Of a DNA stretch of 64,000 nt, positions 54,283 to 64,000 are shown piece after piece. The stretch's first letter is position 1. Each line of letters begins with the position of its first letter. A program made the position numbers and the translations under genes. The notes beneath the pieces were generated by a model. The model did not search any database and was not told where the DNA came from. It worked only from the letters and a program-made list of their open reading frames with translations. The DNA is from Cytophaga hutchinsonii ATCC 33406 (GTDB lineage: Bacteria > Bacteroidota > Bacteroidia > Cytophagales > Cytophagaceae): positions 807,501 to 871,500 of the forward strand of contig NC_008255.1 of assembly GCF_000014145.1 (NCBI RefSeq), written 5' to 3'.

Positions 54283-56454
54283 ATGAAAGTTACCTGTCTT
54301 TTAATCGCAGTTGCATGCGTATTTTCATCATTCGCTCAAACCCCGGTTGATAAAAAACAACAAAAAGAAAATGATCAGTCTCAGGCTGCAAATAAACTAT
54401 TGTTAGAGAGTTTGAATAAAATTGATGATTACATATTTAAGAAAACAAAAGATTCAATTCCGGCTCAATTCTCAAATGAATCCGTCGTTATTTTAGGCCA
54501 ATCTTTTTCTTATATGATGCTTGAACGCAGCGGTGTTCCTGTCTTCTCAGAGCGAATTAAAAAACGTATCTATTTAAAGGATAAAGCTGCTGTTGAAGAT
54601 TACTCAACGTTTTATACCTATACAGACGGTACCGAATACCCGATATCGGTACAGGTTATAAAACCTACAGGAACTGTAAATACATTGCAGTTAAAAGATG
54701 GGGTTAAAGAAACCTCTTCTATTGCCATACCAAGATCGATGCGTTCTTCGTCCAACGTAAATTTAATCTATTATAAATATGCGATCCCTAATTTAGAGCC
54801 GGGTGATATTATTGAATATACGTTTATGTATGACAATAAAAATATAGCAACGTTTGATCCTGTTTTGTATCTGAATGCCTCACATGTTGTGTTAAATTCT
54901 CAGATACGTATTGCCGTACATCCGAAGCTTAAGGTTTTCTATAAAAATTTAAATGGCGCACCTGATTTTAAGCAGACTACAGAAGGGAATACGGTGATCC
55001 TGATCCTGCGCGACGGCATACGGAACAAAATAGGTAATGACTGGATGCTTCCGTATGAAAAAGAAATTCCCTATATAAAGTTTTGTTTTCAGATGTATGG
55101 AGCAAACACAGAGGCACACGTAAATAAGGAAATTAAATACGAAGATCTACACATGTATATGGGCTATATGTTACCTACTTTTTTTGCTTCACAATTAAAG
55201 AGAGACATGGCCAGTTCTTTTCCTGAAATAAATCCGCTTACAAATACAGATGCTTATATCGAAAAGTGCTGGTATATTCTGAAATATTATTCCGTTTCAA
55301 AAAGTGATAAACTTGATGGCGGATATGGTGAATATGGTTGGGTAAGTTATAACATTCCTCATGCCTATATTATGATGGGAAGTTTGTGTGAACTGCTTAC
55401 AATCAATAAACAGAAATATGATGTATACCTTACAAAGACGAATAGAGAAAGTCCGATCCAGGATTATTTGTGGGGTGAGCAATTAGAAATTGTTATTAAA
55501 TGGAAAGGGAATTTTATCGTAGTTCCGTTTATATCCAATTCCTATAATGTGTTGTCTGATGTTTATTCCGGTTCTAACGCGTACCTGGTTTCTGATTTTG
55601 AATTAAGAAAAATTACACGCGGCAATTCCATGCCGTATACAAAAACAACCCTACCCGTTGTTGTTTCTGAAAATTCCAGGATAGAAAACATTTCCGTAAA
55701 ATTAACCGGCGAACAATTCTCTTCTACACAGGTAACAATAAACACGGTAGCTAAAGGCAGGCCTGCAACGGATGAAATGTTAGATTATATTAACCGGGAT
55801 TTTGCAAATGAATTGGGTAGCTATTTGAAAATGTACAAACCCGTTGATTCTGCAAAATTATATACATCCGGAAAACCAGAAAAGATACAAGAGCAATATC
55901 GAAAAGCAAAAGAAGGACAGGTAACATATTTTAACGAATTAAAAGAACATTATACAGAATTGGCAAAAGCAGATTACCCAAATCTCTCTTCATATAATTC
56001 GTATACATTTGGTAGTTATGGCTTATTGCCATCAGCTACAGATTTTAAAATGGAAAAGTCCATGACTCTTGAATCCATTGTAGTACCTGCCGGTAACGGT
56101 TACATGGTTGAGTTAGGCTATTTGCTCGGAAATTATTCAAAGTTTGAGGAAGAAGACAGAACGAGAAATTTTGATGGGCAATTGTATGGATTGAATTCGT
56201 TGGAATTTAAAATCAAACTGGAAATACCGGCCGGGTATAAAGTTTCGACGCTGGGAGATTTAAATAAAACGTATGAAGATGCTATGCTCGTATTTACCTC
56301 TACGGCAGTGGTTGAAGGAAATGCAGTACTGCTTACGGTAAAAAGAACCTATAAAAAACTTGATTTTACAGTTGATGAATACAAGTCTATTGTAAAATAT
56401 TATGATTTAATGAGTGGTTTGAAAAAAACAAAACTGACCATTAAAAAAATATAG
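54283..56454 (+). CDS. Secreted DUF3857-like protein
   Basis: 723 residues. Signal peptide ends at SSFAQ. The region about 60-260 resembles DUF3857 (TDGTEYPISVQVIKPTG, YYKYAIPNLEPGDIIEYTF), which is usually followed by a transglutaminase-like domain. The central part is poorly conserved with no clear Cys-His-Asp triad, so the enzymatic domain may be inactive. Probably periplasmic or outer-membrane associated. The domain call is tentative. Confidence 0.6.
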   Translation: MKVTCLLIAVACVFSSFAQTPVDKKQQKENDQSQAANKLLLESLNKIDDYIFKKTKDSIPAQFSNESVVILGQSFSYMMLERSGVPVFSERIKKRIYLKDKAAVEDYSTFYTYTDGTEYPISVQVIKPTGTVNTLQLKDGVKETSSIAIPRSMRSSSNVNLIYYKYAIPNLEPGDIIEYTFMYDNKNIATFDPVLYLNASHVVLNSQIRIAVHPKLKVFYKNLNGAPDFKQTTEGNTVILILRDGIRNKIGNDWMLPYEKEIPYIKFCFQMYGANTEAHVNKEIKYEDLHMYMGYMLPTFFASQLKRDMASSFPEINPLTNTDAYIEKCWYILKYYSVSKSDKLDGGYGEYGWVSYNIPHAYIMMGSLCELLTINKQKYDVYLTKTNRESPIQDYLWGEQLEIVIKWKGNFIVVPFISNSYNVLSDVYSGSNAYLVSDFELRKITRGNSMPYTKTTLPVVVSENSRIENISVKLTGEQFSSTQVTINTVAKGRPATDEMLDYINRDFANELGSYLKMYKPVDSAKLYTSGKPEKIQEQYRKAKEGQVTYFNELKEHYTELAKADYPNLSSYNSYTFGSYGLLPSATDFKMEKSMTLESIVVPAGNGYMVELGYLLGNYSKFEEEDRTRNFDGQLYGLNSLEFKIKLEIPAGYKVSTLGDLNKTYEDAMLVFTSTAVVEGNAVLLTVKRTYKKLDFTVDEYKSIVKYYDLMSGLKKTKLTIKKI

Positions 56455-56530
56455 TTATTCAACATAAATGCTGAAAGCGTGTTGAATCTGAATCACATAT
56501 ACTGAATAATAACTTAAAAGAGACTAATGC

Positions 56531-56565
56531 AGAGACATCCAATTAATTGGATGTCTCTTTTTTTT
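56531..56565 (+). terminator. Terminator, perfect 28-base palindrome
   Basis: AGAGACATCCAATT and its complement (56531-56558) are a perfect palindrome followed by T7. It lies 77 bases after the DUF3857-like gene. Confidence 0.8.
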
Positions 56566-56680
56566 GCTTGACTGAACAGAACTTATTAAACGGCAGGAAT
56601 AAAAATTTTAACGGTTGGGATATAATCGTGAAGTTGGTTTTATTGCGGGCCTGTTTTTACAAATAACCAATTATATAACC

Positions 56681-59116
56681 ATGTTAGCGATGCATTTTAA
56701 AAAAGCATATACAGCTGCTGTATGTTTTATTTCTTTATTATTCTTTCAAACTTCTGCTCAGAATTATCCCGCAGTATTTGATCCAACTACTTTAAATGGT
56801 AAAAATGGTTTTATCGTAAAAGGGTTAAATAATGAAGATCGGTTAGGCTTTGAAGTGAATTTTATCGGAGATATAAATAAGGATGGCTTGGAAGATGTCG
56901 CAATCAGTTCTGATGCAAACAAAGATGGCGTAAATTATGGCGGTACAGCCTATGTAATTTTTGGTTCTCAAAATCCGTATCCATCGCCATTTGACTTGAC
57001 AACACTGGACGGAACAAATGGGTTTAAAGTTGAAGGGATAGTTGAGAATGAAGGAAGAGGTGACAGCGTCGGTAAGTTGGGTGATATAAATGGAGATGGC
57101 ATTGATGATGTTGCGTTTTCTTCCTCACGCAACGGCGCCATAATTTTATATGGTAAAAGAGCTGGTTTTCCGGCAGTGATAACAAAAACGTATATAACCG
57201 GCGTGAATGGATTTGTTTTTGATCATATATTTCTCGGGGAAATAAAAAATGCAGGAGATGTAAATGGAGATGGTATTAATGATATCATTTTCGGGCAGGG
57301 TATAGGCGGCAGTGTCTTTATTGTGTTTGGGCAGACCGGAAATTTTCCTGCTGTTATAAATACTACATGGTTAGATGGCATAAAAGGCTTCAGCCTGGCA
57401 AGTGTAGATGCGAGCAGATCCGGTTATTATGTGGGTACGGCAGGAGATATTAACGGAGATGGTTTTGGTGATGTAATGGTTGGAATATGGACTGGAAGCA
57501 GTCCCGGTCAAAATCTGACGTATGTATATTTTGGCCATGCAGCGCCGTTTACTTCTCTGGTGCAATTGAAAAATGTAACTGGAACAGATGGTTTTGCTAT
57601 TGAGAATAAGCCGGGTAACTTTTTAATTACAGTAGGTACATTAGGTGATATAAATGGTGATGGCATTGATGATTGCTACTCGCGCAGCAATATAATTTTT
57701 GGTTCAAGAAACGGCTTTGCTCAGAAATTTATACCGAATGGGACAAATGGTTTTGCCTGTGCAGGGTTTAACCAAACATCTTCCGGCATCGGAGATGTAA
57801 ATGGAGATGGAATAGATGATTTTATTGTGGTGGCAAAAAATAATGAAAACTGGGTAGTATATGGCTCAAGACAAGCCTTTCCGGTAGAATTTGATCCGGC
57901 AGTATTGGATGGTACCAGAGGTTTTAAAATAAAGAATTTAAGTCAGACAAATATTGGCAGGCAGGTGAGCGGCAAAGGTGATGTAAATGGTGATGGATTG
58001 TCGGACTTTATGATCGGCAATGAATATGGTATTAATTCAAGCAATGATAAAGGAGAGGCATATATTGTTTTTGGCGGTGATCATTATGCCTTGCCCTTAA
58101 CGACTGATTATCCAAAAGCCCTGAACATAACATCTGCCGGTTTTACGCTTCAGGTAAATACAACAGAAAAAGGTAAAATAACATATGCAGTTTACAGCGG
58201 CACAGCTGCAGCCGTAACTCAGCAATCTGTTATAGCGGCTGGTACGGGTTCTATAAAATATGGAGAATTTTCAGCAGCAACACCTTCCACCAATATTAAT
58301 AAGGTATTAACCGGTTTAACAGGCGGTACAGCATACGATGTTTACCTGTATTTTCAAGATGAAAAAGGAAATGCCGGAGTGATCTACAAATTAGATAATG
58401 TAACAACGCTAGCGGCAGATACACAGGCTCCTGTTATAACGGGTTGTCCGGCAAATAAAAAACAAGGCTGCGGAGCGCTTTTAAATTATACGTCTGCGGT
58501 AACGGTTACAGATAATATGGATGCAACACCGACTGTAACGCAATCACCAGTTCCCGGATCACCGGTTAAAACCAATACAACCGTTACGATAACTGCACGG
58601 GATAAAAACAATAATACAAGTACCTGTGTTTTTTTGATCGAAGTTGTAAATAGTATTCAATGTCCCGGAAACCAGCAGTTAGCTATGGGTATGGCATTGC
58701 CGGATTATGCAAAAGATGCAGCGGTTACCGGCTTTTGCGAAGGCATTCCAACCATTACGCAAACACCTGCGCCAGGTACAATTGCTGCAAACAATATGAA
58801 GGTTACCTTAACTTCTACAGATGGAACGATTACATCTACCTGCTCATTTGTTGTAAACAGCACAACAACAGCCCTAGAAGCACAAACAGATGCTGCAGCA
58901 CTGATCGTTTATCCGAATCCGGCAACGGATGTGGTGTATGTTAACGGTTCTGCCTATAATGCATTTGAGGTGATCGATAATTCAGGAAGTATTGTGCTGC
59001 AAGGGAACGCTGATTCAGAAATTAATCTGAAAAATCTCTCTGCCGGTATATACATGATCTTGTTTTATGACAGCGAACAGCAAATCGTTGCTATGAAAAA
59101 AGTAATTAAAAATTAA
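56681..59116 (+). CDS. FG-GAP propeller T9SS protein, copy A
   Basis: 811 residues from the ATG at 56681 (MLAMHFKK), matching the start of copy B. Signal peptide ends TSAQ. A seven-bladed integrin-alpha-like propeller (about 25-470) has seven Ca2+ loops of the D-x-N-x-D-G type. A fibronectin-like segment follows (LNITSAGFTLQVNTTEKG), then HYR-like repeats (APVITGCPANKKQGCG, PGSPVKTNTTVTITARD). Type A sorting domain starts LIVYPNPATDVV. Likely surface-displayed adhesin or binding protein; no catalytic site seen. Confidence 0.9.
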   Translation: MLAMHFKKAYTAAVCFISLLFFQTSAQNYPAVFDPTTLNGKNGFIVKGLNNEDRLGFEVNFIGDINKDGLEDVAISSDANKDGVNYGGTAYVIFGSQNPYPSPFDLTTLDGTNGFKVEGIVENEGRGDSVGKLGDINGDGIDDVAFSSSRNGAIILYGKRAGFPAVITKTYITGVNGFVFDHIFLGEIKNAGDVNGDGINDIIFGQGIGGSVFIVFGQTGNFPAVINTTWLDGIKGFSLASVDASRSGYYVGTAGDINGDGFGDVMVGIWTGSSPGQNLTYVYFGHAAPFTSLVQLKNVTGTDGFAIENKPGNFLITVGTLGDINGDGIDDCYSRSNIIFGSRNGFAQKFIPNGTNGFACAGFNQTSSGIGDVNGDGIDDFIVVAKNNENWVVYGSRQAFPVEFDPAVLDGTRGFKIKNLSQTNIGRQVSGKGDVNGDGLSDFMIGNEYGINSSNDKGEAYIVFGGDHYALPLTTDYPKALNITSAGFTLQVNTTEKGKITYAVYSGTAAAVTQQSVIAAGTGSIKYGEFSAATPSTNINKVLTGLTGGTAYDVYLYFQDEKGNAGVIYKLDNVTTLAADTQAPVITGCPANKKQGCGALLNYTSAVTVTDNMDATPTVTQSPVPGSPVKTNTTVTITARDKNNNTSTCVFLIEVVNSIQCPGNQQLAMGMALPDYAKDAAVTGFCEGIPTITQTPAPGTIAANNMKVTLTSTDGTITSTCSFVVNSTTTALEAQTDAAALIVYPNPATDVVYVNGSAYNAFEVIDNSGSIVLQGNADSEINLKNLSAGIYMILFYDSEQQIVAMKKVIKN

Positions 59117-59136
59117 CTGCTTTTATAATATTCAAT

Positions 59137-59169
59137 AAAAGCTCATGACCTGATTCATGGGCTTTTTTT
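59137..59169 (+). terminator. Terminator after copy A
   Basis: AAAAGCTCATGA (59137-59148) pairs with TCATGGGCTTTT (59155-59166), one G-U, continuing into T7. It separates the two paralogues, so each may have its own promoter. Confidence 0.7.
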
Positions 59170-59313
59170 GTTTTATGGTGTTCATATTTTATAAACCCGG
59201 TTTCAATAACAGATATTTAGTAAACGGTCAGAATATCAGTTTTAACGGTCAGAACGTTTACATCATTTTTTATTTTATTGCAGGTCAGTTTTTCACTAAT
59301 CACTATTTTAAAT

Positions 59314-61773
59314 ATGCTAGCGATACTTTTAAAAAGAATCTTTACCATTGCTCTGTTATTCCTGTATGCCTTTGGCTTTTTTACAGGCAATGCTCAGAAT
59401 TACCCGGCTGTGTTTAATCCGAATACACTAAACGGTGCGAATGGTTTCAGCATTAAAGGAGTAAACGCCAAAGATTATCTGGGAAACGAAGTCAGTATTA
59501 TCGGCGATATTAATAACGATGGACTTGATGATATCTGCGTAAGCACACAATACGGCAATCCTTCTCTGGAGCTCGCCGGCGTCGCATATATTATTTTTGG
59601 ATCATCCATTCCCTTTCCTGCCGCGTTTGATCTCAATACATTAAATGGCGGCAACGGATTTAAAGTGATTGGTATTGCAGAAGACGAAAGACGCGGAAAA
59701 ACAATTGGCAGGCTTGGAGATATCAATGGTGATGGAATTGATGATGTTTCATTAAGTTCAGAAGGTTCAAAGCATATGTTTTTATATGGGAAGACAGGGG
59801 CTTTTCCTTCAATCATTACGATCAATGATATAAATGGAAGCAATGGGTTTATTTTTAATGGAAGTGGTATAGGTGAAGTAAAAGGAGCAGGAGACGTAAA
59901 CGGAGACGGCGTTCAGGATATTATTATGGGACAATATGCGTGGTCCGGAGAAACCTATATTCTTTTCGGTAAAAAATCAAACTTTCCTGCAAGCATTGAT
60001 GCTGCCTGGCTGGATGGTACAAGAGGTTTCAGATTGGGAGAAATTGATGGAAATATATCCGCATTTTTTGTTTCGCCTGCAGGTGATGTCAATGCTGACG
60101 GGTATGATGATGTAATTGTAGGAATTTGGTTTGACTCATATGTTACGTCTCAAAAAACGTATGTATTTTTTGGTAAGCCAGGTCCGTATACTGCATTGAT
60201 TAATCTAAAAGCGGTGAACGGTACGGATGGCTTTGCTATAAATAATCAAAACAATGGAAATTTTTTAGCCTCAGTTGCAGCATTAGGAGATATTAACGGT
60301 GATGAAATAGATGATTGCTTTTCATTTAGAAGTGTGATTTTTGGTTCGAAGAGTGCATTTCCGGCCGTTATTGATAACGAAATTGCGTTAAACCCAGCTG
60401 TGGGTTTTGTAAGTAATAGTTTTTTGCAGACAGCAGCAGGTATTGGTGATATAAATCAGGACGGTGTAAATGATTTTATTGTTTCAGCATACAATAATGA
60501 AAACTGGGTTGTATATGGTTCTAAAACAGGTTTTGGTGCAACGCTTGATCCGGCGGGCCTAAATGGAACGAAAGGATTTAAATTTCTTAATATGAACCAA
60601 TCAAATACCGGCAGGCAAATGAGCGGGGGCGGAGATATTAACGGAGACGGCATACCAGATTTTATAGTAGGGAATAGCGGGATAAATAACGGAACCTTTG
60701 GTATTGTATATATAGTGTTCGGCGGCGATCATTATGCGTTGCCCTTAACGACTGATTATCCAAAAGCATTGAACATAACATCTTCGGGTTTTACGCTTCA
60801 GGTTAATACAAAAGAAAAGGGCAAGATAAAATATGCGGTATACGGCGGCGCAGCTTCTGCTGTTACGCAGCAGTCTGTTATCGCCAGCGGTACAGGTTCT
60901 ATACAGCATGGAGAATTTGCTGCCGCAGCAACTTCAATTAACATCAATAACGTATTAACCGGTTTAGCCAGTGGTACAGCATATGACGTTTATCTGTATT
61001 TTGAAGATGAAAAAGGAAATACGGGTGAGATTTATAAATTAGATAATGTAACAACCCTGACAGTAGCTGCAGATACAGAAGCTCCGGTTATAACGGGCTG
61101 TCCGGCAAATAAAAAACAAGGCTGCGGAGCGCTGCTTAATTTTACGTCTGCTGTAACGGTTACAGATAATATAGATGCAACACCTGCTGTAACGCAGTCA
61201 CCTGCGCCCGGATCTCCCGTTAAAACAAATACAACCGTTACGATAACTGCACGGGATAAAAATAACAATACAAGTACCTGTGTGTTTTTGATTGAAGTGG
61301 TAAATAGCATTCAATGTCCAGGAAACCAGCAGCTGCCTGTGGGTATGGTATTGCCGGACTATGCAAAAGATGCTGCTGTTACAGGCTTTTGCGAGGGTAT
61401 TCCGACCATTACGCAAACGCCTGCGCCAGGTACACGTGCGGCAAACAATATGACGGTTACGTTAACTTCAACAGATGGAATTATTACTTCTACCTGTTCA
61501 TTTGTTGTAAATAACACAACAACACCGATCGAAGTACAAGCAGAGACTGATGTACATTTGATTCTATACCCTAACCCTGCCAGAGATATTCTGTATGTTA
61601 AAGGCTGTGCCTATAATAAATATGAAATGATTGATCAGGTAGGTACTGTTGTGCTGCAGGGGGCGGATGATGCAGAGATCAATGTAAGCAGTGTAAGCAA
61701 TGGAATGTATATGATGTTGTTCTACAACAAGGAAGGAACAATCATTACTACAAAAAAAGTGATCAAAAATTAA
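59314..61773 (+). CDS. FG-GAP propeller T9SS protein, copy B
   Basis: 819 residues from the ATG at 59314 (MLAILLKR). Same architecture as copy A: signal peptide ending GNAQ, seven FG-GAP blades, fibronectin-like segment, HYR-like repeats and type A sorting domain at LILYPNPARDIL. The fifth Ca2+ loop has GDEIDD in place of GDGIDD. The C-terminal 350 residues are far closer to copy A than the propeller is. Upstream DNA is also recognisably duplicated (TAAACGG...TTTTAACGG). Confidence 0.9.
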   Translation: MLAILLKRIFTIALLFLYAFGFFTGNAQNYPAVFNPNTLNGANGFSIKGVNAKDYLGNEVSIIGDINNDGLDDICVSTQYGNPSLELAGVAYIIFGSSIPFPAAFDLNTLNGGNGFKVIGIAEDERRGKTIGRLGDINGDGIDDVSLSSEGSKHMFLYGKTGAFPSIITINDINGSNGFIFNGSGIGEVKGAGDVNGDGVQDIIMGQYAWSGETYILFGKKSNFPASIDAAWLDGTRGFRLGEIDGNISAFFVSPAGDVNADGYDDVIVGIWFDSYVTSQKTYVFFGKPGPYTALINLKAVNGTDGFAINNQNNGNFLASVAALGDINGDEIDDCFSFRSVIFGSKSAFPAVIDNEIALNPAVGFVSNSFLQTAAGIGDINQDGVNDFIVSAYNNENWVVYGSKTGFGATLDPAGLNGTKGFKFLNMNQSNTGRQMSGGGDINGDGIPDFIVGNSGINNGTFGIVYIVFGGDHYALPLTTDYPKALNITSSGFTLQVNTKEKGKIKYAVYGGAASAVTQQSVIASGTGSIQHGEFAAAATSININNVLTGLASGTAYDVYLYFEDEKGNTGEIYKLDNVTTLTVAADTEAPVITGCPANKKQGCGALLNFTSAVTVTDNIDATPAVTQSPAPGSPVKTNTTVTITARDKNNNTSTCVFLIEVVNSIQCPGNQQLPVGMVLPDYAKDAAVTGFCEGIPTITQTPAPGTRAANNMTVTLTSTDGIITSTCSFVVNNTTTPIEVQAETDVHLILYPNPARDILYVKGCAYNKYEMIDQVGTVVLQGADDAEINVSSVSNGMYMMLFYNKEGTIITTKKVIKN

Positions 61774-61792
61774 ATACGAACGAATAAGTATT

Positions 61793-61824
61793 AAAAAGCA
61801 TATGATTAGATCATATGCTTTTTT
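61793..61824 (+). terminator. Terminator after copy B
   Basis: AAAAAGCATATGAT (61793-61806) and ATCATATGCTTTTT (61810-61823) are perfect 14-bp arms with a TAG loop. It ends where the convergent pldA-like reading frame ends. Confidence 0.8.
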
Positions 61825-62643
61825 AATGCTTGAATATTCTGTTGTTTGGCCGGATACAGATTCCTAACCGGATCATATTGGTAAGCTGATCGTAATTGAT
61901 TAGATTTTCTGCATAACCATTAAAGATCTGCAGGTAAAAATATTGGTTCGCATTTTTTAACGGGTTATAATAAATATTTGTCTGTATGCTTCCTTTTAAA
62001 TCGAATTGTGCCCCCTTGCGAATATGATGTTTGCATCAAATTTGTTCTTTACAAATTCCCAGTCGAGTGTTATTTCTCCATATCCAATATAATTGGTAAG
62101 GTTTGTATTATCTGAAAGAGAAAAAGGTATCCAGAATTTTCCGAGTATTGAAAATTTTTCAGACATAATTGCCAGGTAACTTACAGATAACGAGTTCCAG
62201 CTTCTGGAAAATATACTGTCGGTTCCGTTGGATTCATGTTCCAGCTGCAAGGTACCGAAGCCAATATGCCGGCCTTCCTTAAAGATGAATTTCCCCAAAC
62301 CAATACCGGGATTAAAAATGGTTTCCTCAAACGGACTTGAGTGCTGATAGATTTTCCAGAACGATTTTTGTGTGTAGGTTAAATACAAATAACTTTTGAA
62401 CGGCATAACAGAATTGCTTAAGCGCTGCTTAAAGCTGATCTGCATTTTAATGTCGGAATTATAGTTCGAGGGTTTTTCTTCTACCGTTGTACCGGTTATA
62501 AAATAATTGTCTTTATAAACGGAAAAGGAAGGCTGGCTTTTCAGGATACGGGTAATAGAATCGCGCGGTATTTTTTTTGCCTGTCCAAAACACACGCTGA
62601 CCGGCAATAAAAGTAATACACAAGCCGCCCGGATATTTTTCAT
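61823..62643 (-). pseudogene. pldA: Outer-membrane phospholipase A (OMPLA), frameshifted near C-terminus
   Basis: The ATG at 62643 gives a signal peptide (CFGQ) and an OMPLA barrel with FNPGIGLG, then LEHESNGTDSIFSRSWN. His136, Ser138 and Asn150 match the E. coli His142/Ser144/Asn156 triad, and Ser146 matches Ca2+-binding Ser152. The frame stops at 61996. Adding one G at the G5 run (C5 on plus, 62011-62015) continues ARGAQFDLKGSIQTN...YLQIFNGYAENLINYDQLTNMIRLG to TAA at 61823, a 273-residue protein. Sequencing error, mutation or phase variation are all possible. Confidence 0.85.
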
Positions 62644-62886
62644 TGACAGAACAGATTTCAGGCAGGCCTTCGGTAATCCTTTTGTACAAATTATTTTCAT
62701 TCAAACTAAATTACTAGCTTTTTTTAACAAAGCCATCTTGTTCGATAAATACATTTAAATAGTCTTGGCTTTTGTGTAAAATGATAAGTACTTCATATAA
62801 ATACTTGGATTATTGCAAATTCCAAACTTTTCGATACATTTAGAAACCCAATTTTTTAAGTGTGTTCAATTTTATAAATGATTTAA

Positions 62887-64000
62887 ATGTTACGTATGAA
62901 AAAGTTTTTAGTAGTGTTCTTTTTAGTTCAGAGCATCTTTGTTTTTGCACAGCAAAGTAAAAAAGTTGAATCAGCTCTTAAAACATTTAATAGCGGCAAA
63001 ATTGATGATGGTATTAAAAAAATGGAAGCTGCAACTCAGGAAGATCCATCCGAAGATAACTGGGACTTGCTTGTACAGATGTATAAATACCGGTATGAAT
63101 ATGCAGAGCAGCAACAGGAAGATGCATTAACACTCTTGTTGCTGCAAAGCCTGGGTGGATCTAAAGCAAAAATTAAAAAATATACCAGCCCTTCTGTGTG
63201 CTACCGGGATTTGATTGAGAAATCAAAACAAGCAGAATTGAATTCACGCAGTACAACCGCTTCCATGGTTTTACGGGCGTATCTGGTAGATTATTATCCG
63301 GACACAGCGGTAGCTGACACGGCAAAAAAAGAATTCAATAGTGCAGAAAAATATTTTTCAGAAAAGGATTATCCAAACGCAAAACTGCATTATCAGAATG
63401 CATGTAAGCTGGATCCTTCTTACTACAAAGCATTGATCTATTTGGGAGATACACATTGGCACATGAAAAAAATGGATAGTGCGATTTACTATTTTAAACA
63501 AGGTATCCAAATGCATGGTGATTTGCTGGAACCCAGAAAATACCTGGTAGATGCGTTGCGCGATTCAAAACAATACGATGAAGCCATACAAGAATCGATT
63601 AATGCAATTACAGTATATCCGGATGAAAGTATGTTCGAAAAAGTTGAATCCCTGTATGCTAAAACGGGCCGTACATTTGACCGGCATTGGATAAAACGCG
63701 GATGCAATGTTAATACCTATGCCGGTACACAGCTTGTAACCACTAACGAAACATGGAAGGCATATCAGCAGGCACGGGGAGAAATAAAAACATACTGCGA
63801 TACGAATGGTGTTATTGTTAAATCCAATAGCTTAACAAAAGCGCATTACATGGAAGTGTACAGCTGGGAAAAAATGTTAGCCAGCAATTTGGTTGTGCCG
63901 CAGGAACTGGCGTTTGCTAAAAAAATGGCAGACGAAGGATATCTGGATTGTTATGTTTTTATATCGCTCTACCATTACGATGAATACGATCAGTTTATTG
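62887..64000 (+). CDS. TPR-containing secreted protein, C-terminus cut by window edge
   Basis: About 371 codons are present. The start is the ATG at 62887 or 62896; the protein begins with a signal peptide ending FVFAQ. TPR-like helices follow, e.g. KEFNSAEKYFSEKDYPNAKLHYQNA, YKALIYLGDTHWHMKKMDSAIYYFKQG and KYLVDALRDSKQYDEAIQESI. Exported scaffold of unknown function. It is divergent from the pldA-like gene across about 240 bases. Confidence 0.8.
   Translation, partial: MLRMKKFLVVFFLVQSIFVFAQQSKKVESALKTFNSGKIDDGIKKMEAATQEDPSEDNWDLLVQMYKYRYEYAEQQQEDALTLLLLQSLGGSKAKIKKYTSPSVCYRDLIEKSKQAELNSRSTTASMVLRAYLVDYYPDTAVADTAKKEFNSAEKYFSEKDYPNAKLHYQNACKLDPSYYKALIYLGDTHWHMKKMDSAIYYFKQGIQMHGDLLEPRKYLVDALRDSKQYDEAIQESINAITVYPDESMFEKVESLYAKTGRTFDRHWIKRGCNVNTYAGTQLVTTNETWKAYQQARGEIKTYCDTNGVIVKSNSLTKAHYMEVYSWEKMLASNLVVPQELAFAKKMADEGYLDCYVFISLYHYDEYDQFI

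Overview
The window looks like a chromosomal segment of a Bacteroidota bacterium, probably a free-living Cytophagales member (Cytophaga hutchinsonii or a close relative is my guess from gene content; no database was consulted). Supporting signs are four proteins with C-terminal type IX secretion (T9SS) 'YPNP' sorting domains, a fused DAHP synthase/chorismate mutase, a long Bacteroidota-type LptD, many lipoproteins, few Shine-Dalgarno sequences and several TAnnTTTG-type -7 elements. No tRNA, rRNA, CRISPR array or transposase gene was seen.

Layout. 1-1483: 5' part of a secreted M6 metalloprotease (minus). 2128-6013: compact three-gene minus-strand module of an unknown protein, a DUF4280 (PAAR-like)/DUF2235 lipase effector and a DUF2931 lipoprotein, which fits a contractile-injection or type VI phospholipase effector with a possible adaptor and an immunity-like protein. 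6231-8371: OsmC, a hot-dog thioesterase and a lipoprotein. 8575-12051: shikimate genes aroA, aroB and DAHP synthase-chorismate mutase (minus). 12112-26795: a long plus-strand run with proline dehydrogenase, a CE2-type esterase, a MATE exporter, a lipase, a TonB-dependent receptor, an orphan N-terminal module of a pseudouridine synthase, an FMN reductase, a CDF metal exporter and several small membrane proteins. 26862-36326: a T9SS cargo, lysS, a methyltransferase, a 1313-residue T9SS 'choice-of-anchor I' protein and a MazF-type toxin-antitoxin pair. 36586-41812: envelope genes (frameshifted beta-barrel protein, lptD, amidase, MlaD-like protein). 42230-54171: carboxyltransferase, msrB, FkbM methyltransferase, redoxin, phosphopantetheinyl transferase, WD40, DivIVA-domain protein, folB, IscA-like protein, prephenate dehydratase and an aminotransferase. 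54283-64000: a DUF3857-like protein, two tandem FG-GAP T9SS paralogues, a frameshifted outer-membrane phospholipase A and the start of a TPR protein.

How the genes relate. Aromatic amino-acid synthesis is covered in two places: the shikimate end at 8.6-12 kb and the prephenate-to-phenylalanine end at 52-54 kb. Envelope biogenesis is concentrated at 37-42 kb. Secreted or surface proteins (protease, esterase, lipase, FG-GAP propellers) suit a polymer-degrading, surface-active lifestyle.

Most notable are the orphan injected-lipase module; two envelope genes, pldA-like and a porin-like gene, each broken by one missing base at a homopolymer; the tandem FG-GAP paralogues whose C-terminal halves are far more alike than their propellers; and several intergenic palindrome families, including perfect 22-24 bp stems.
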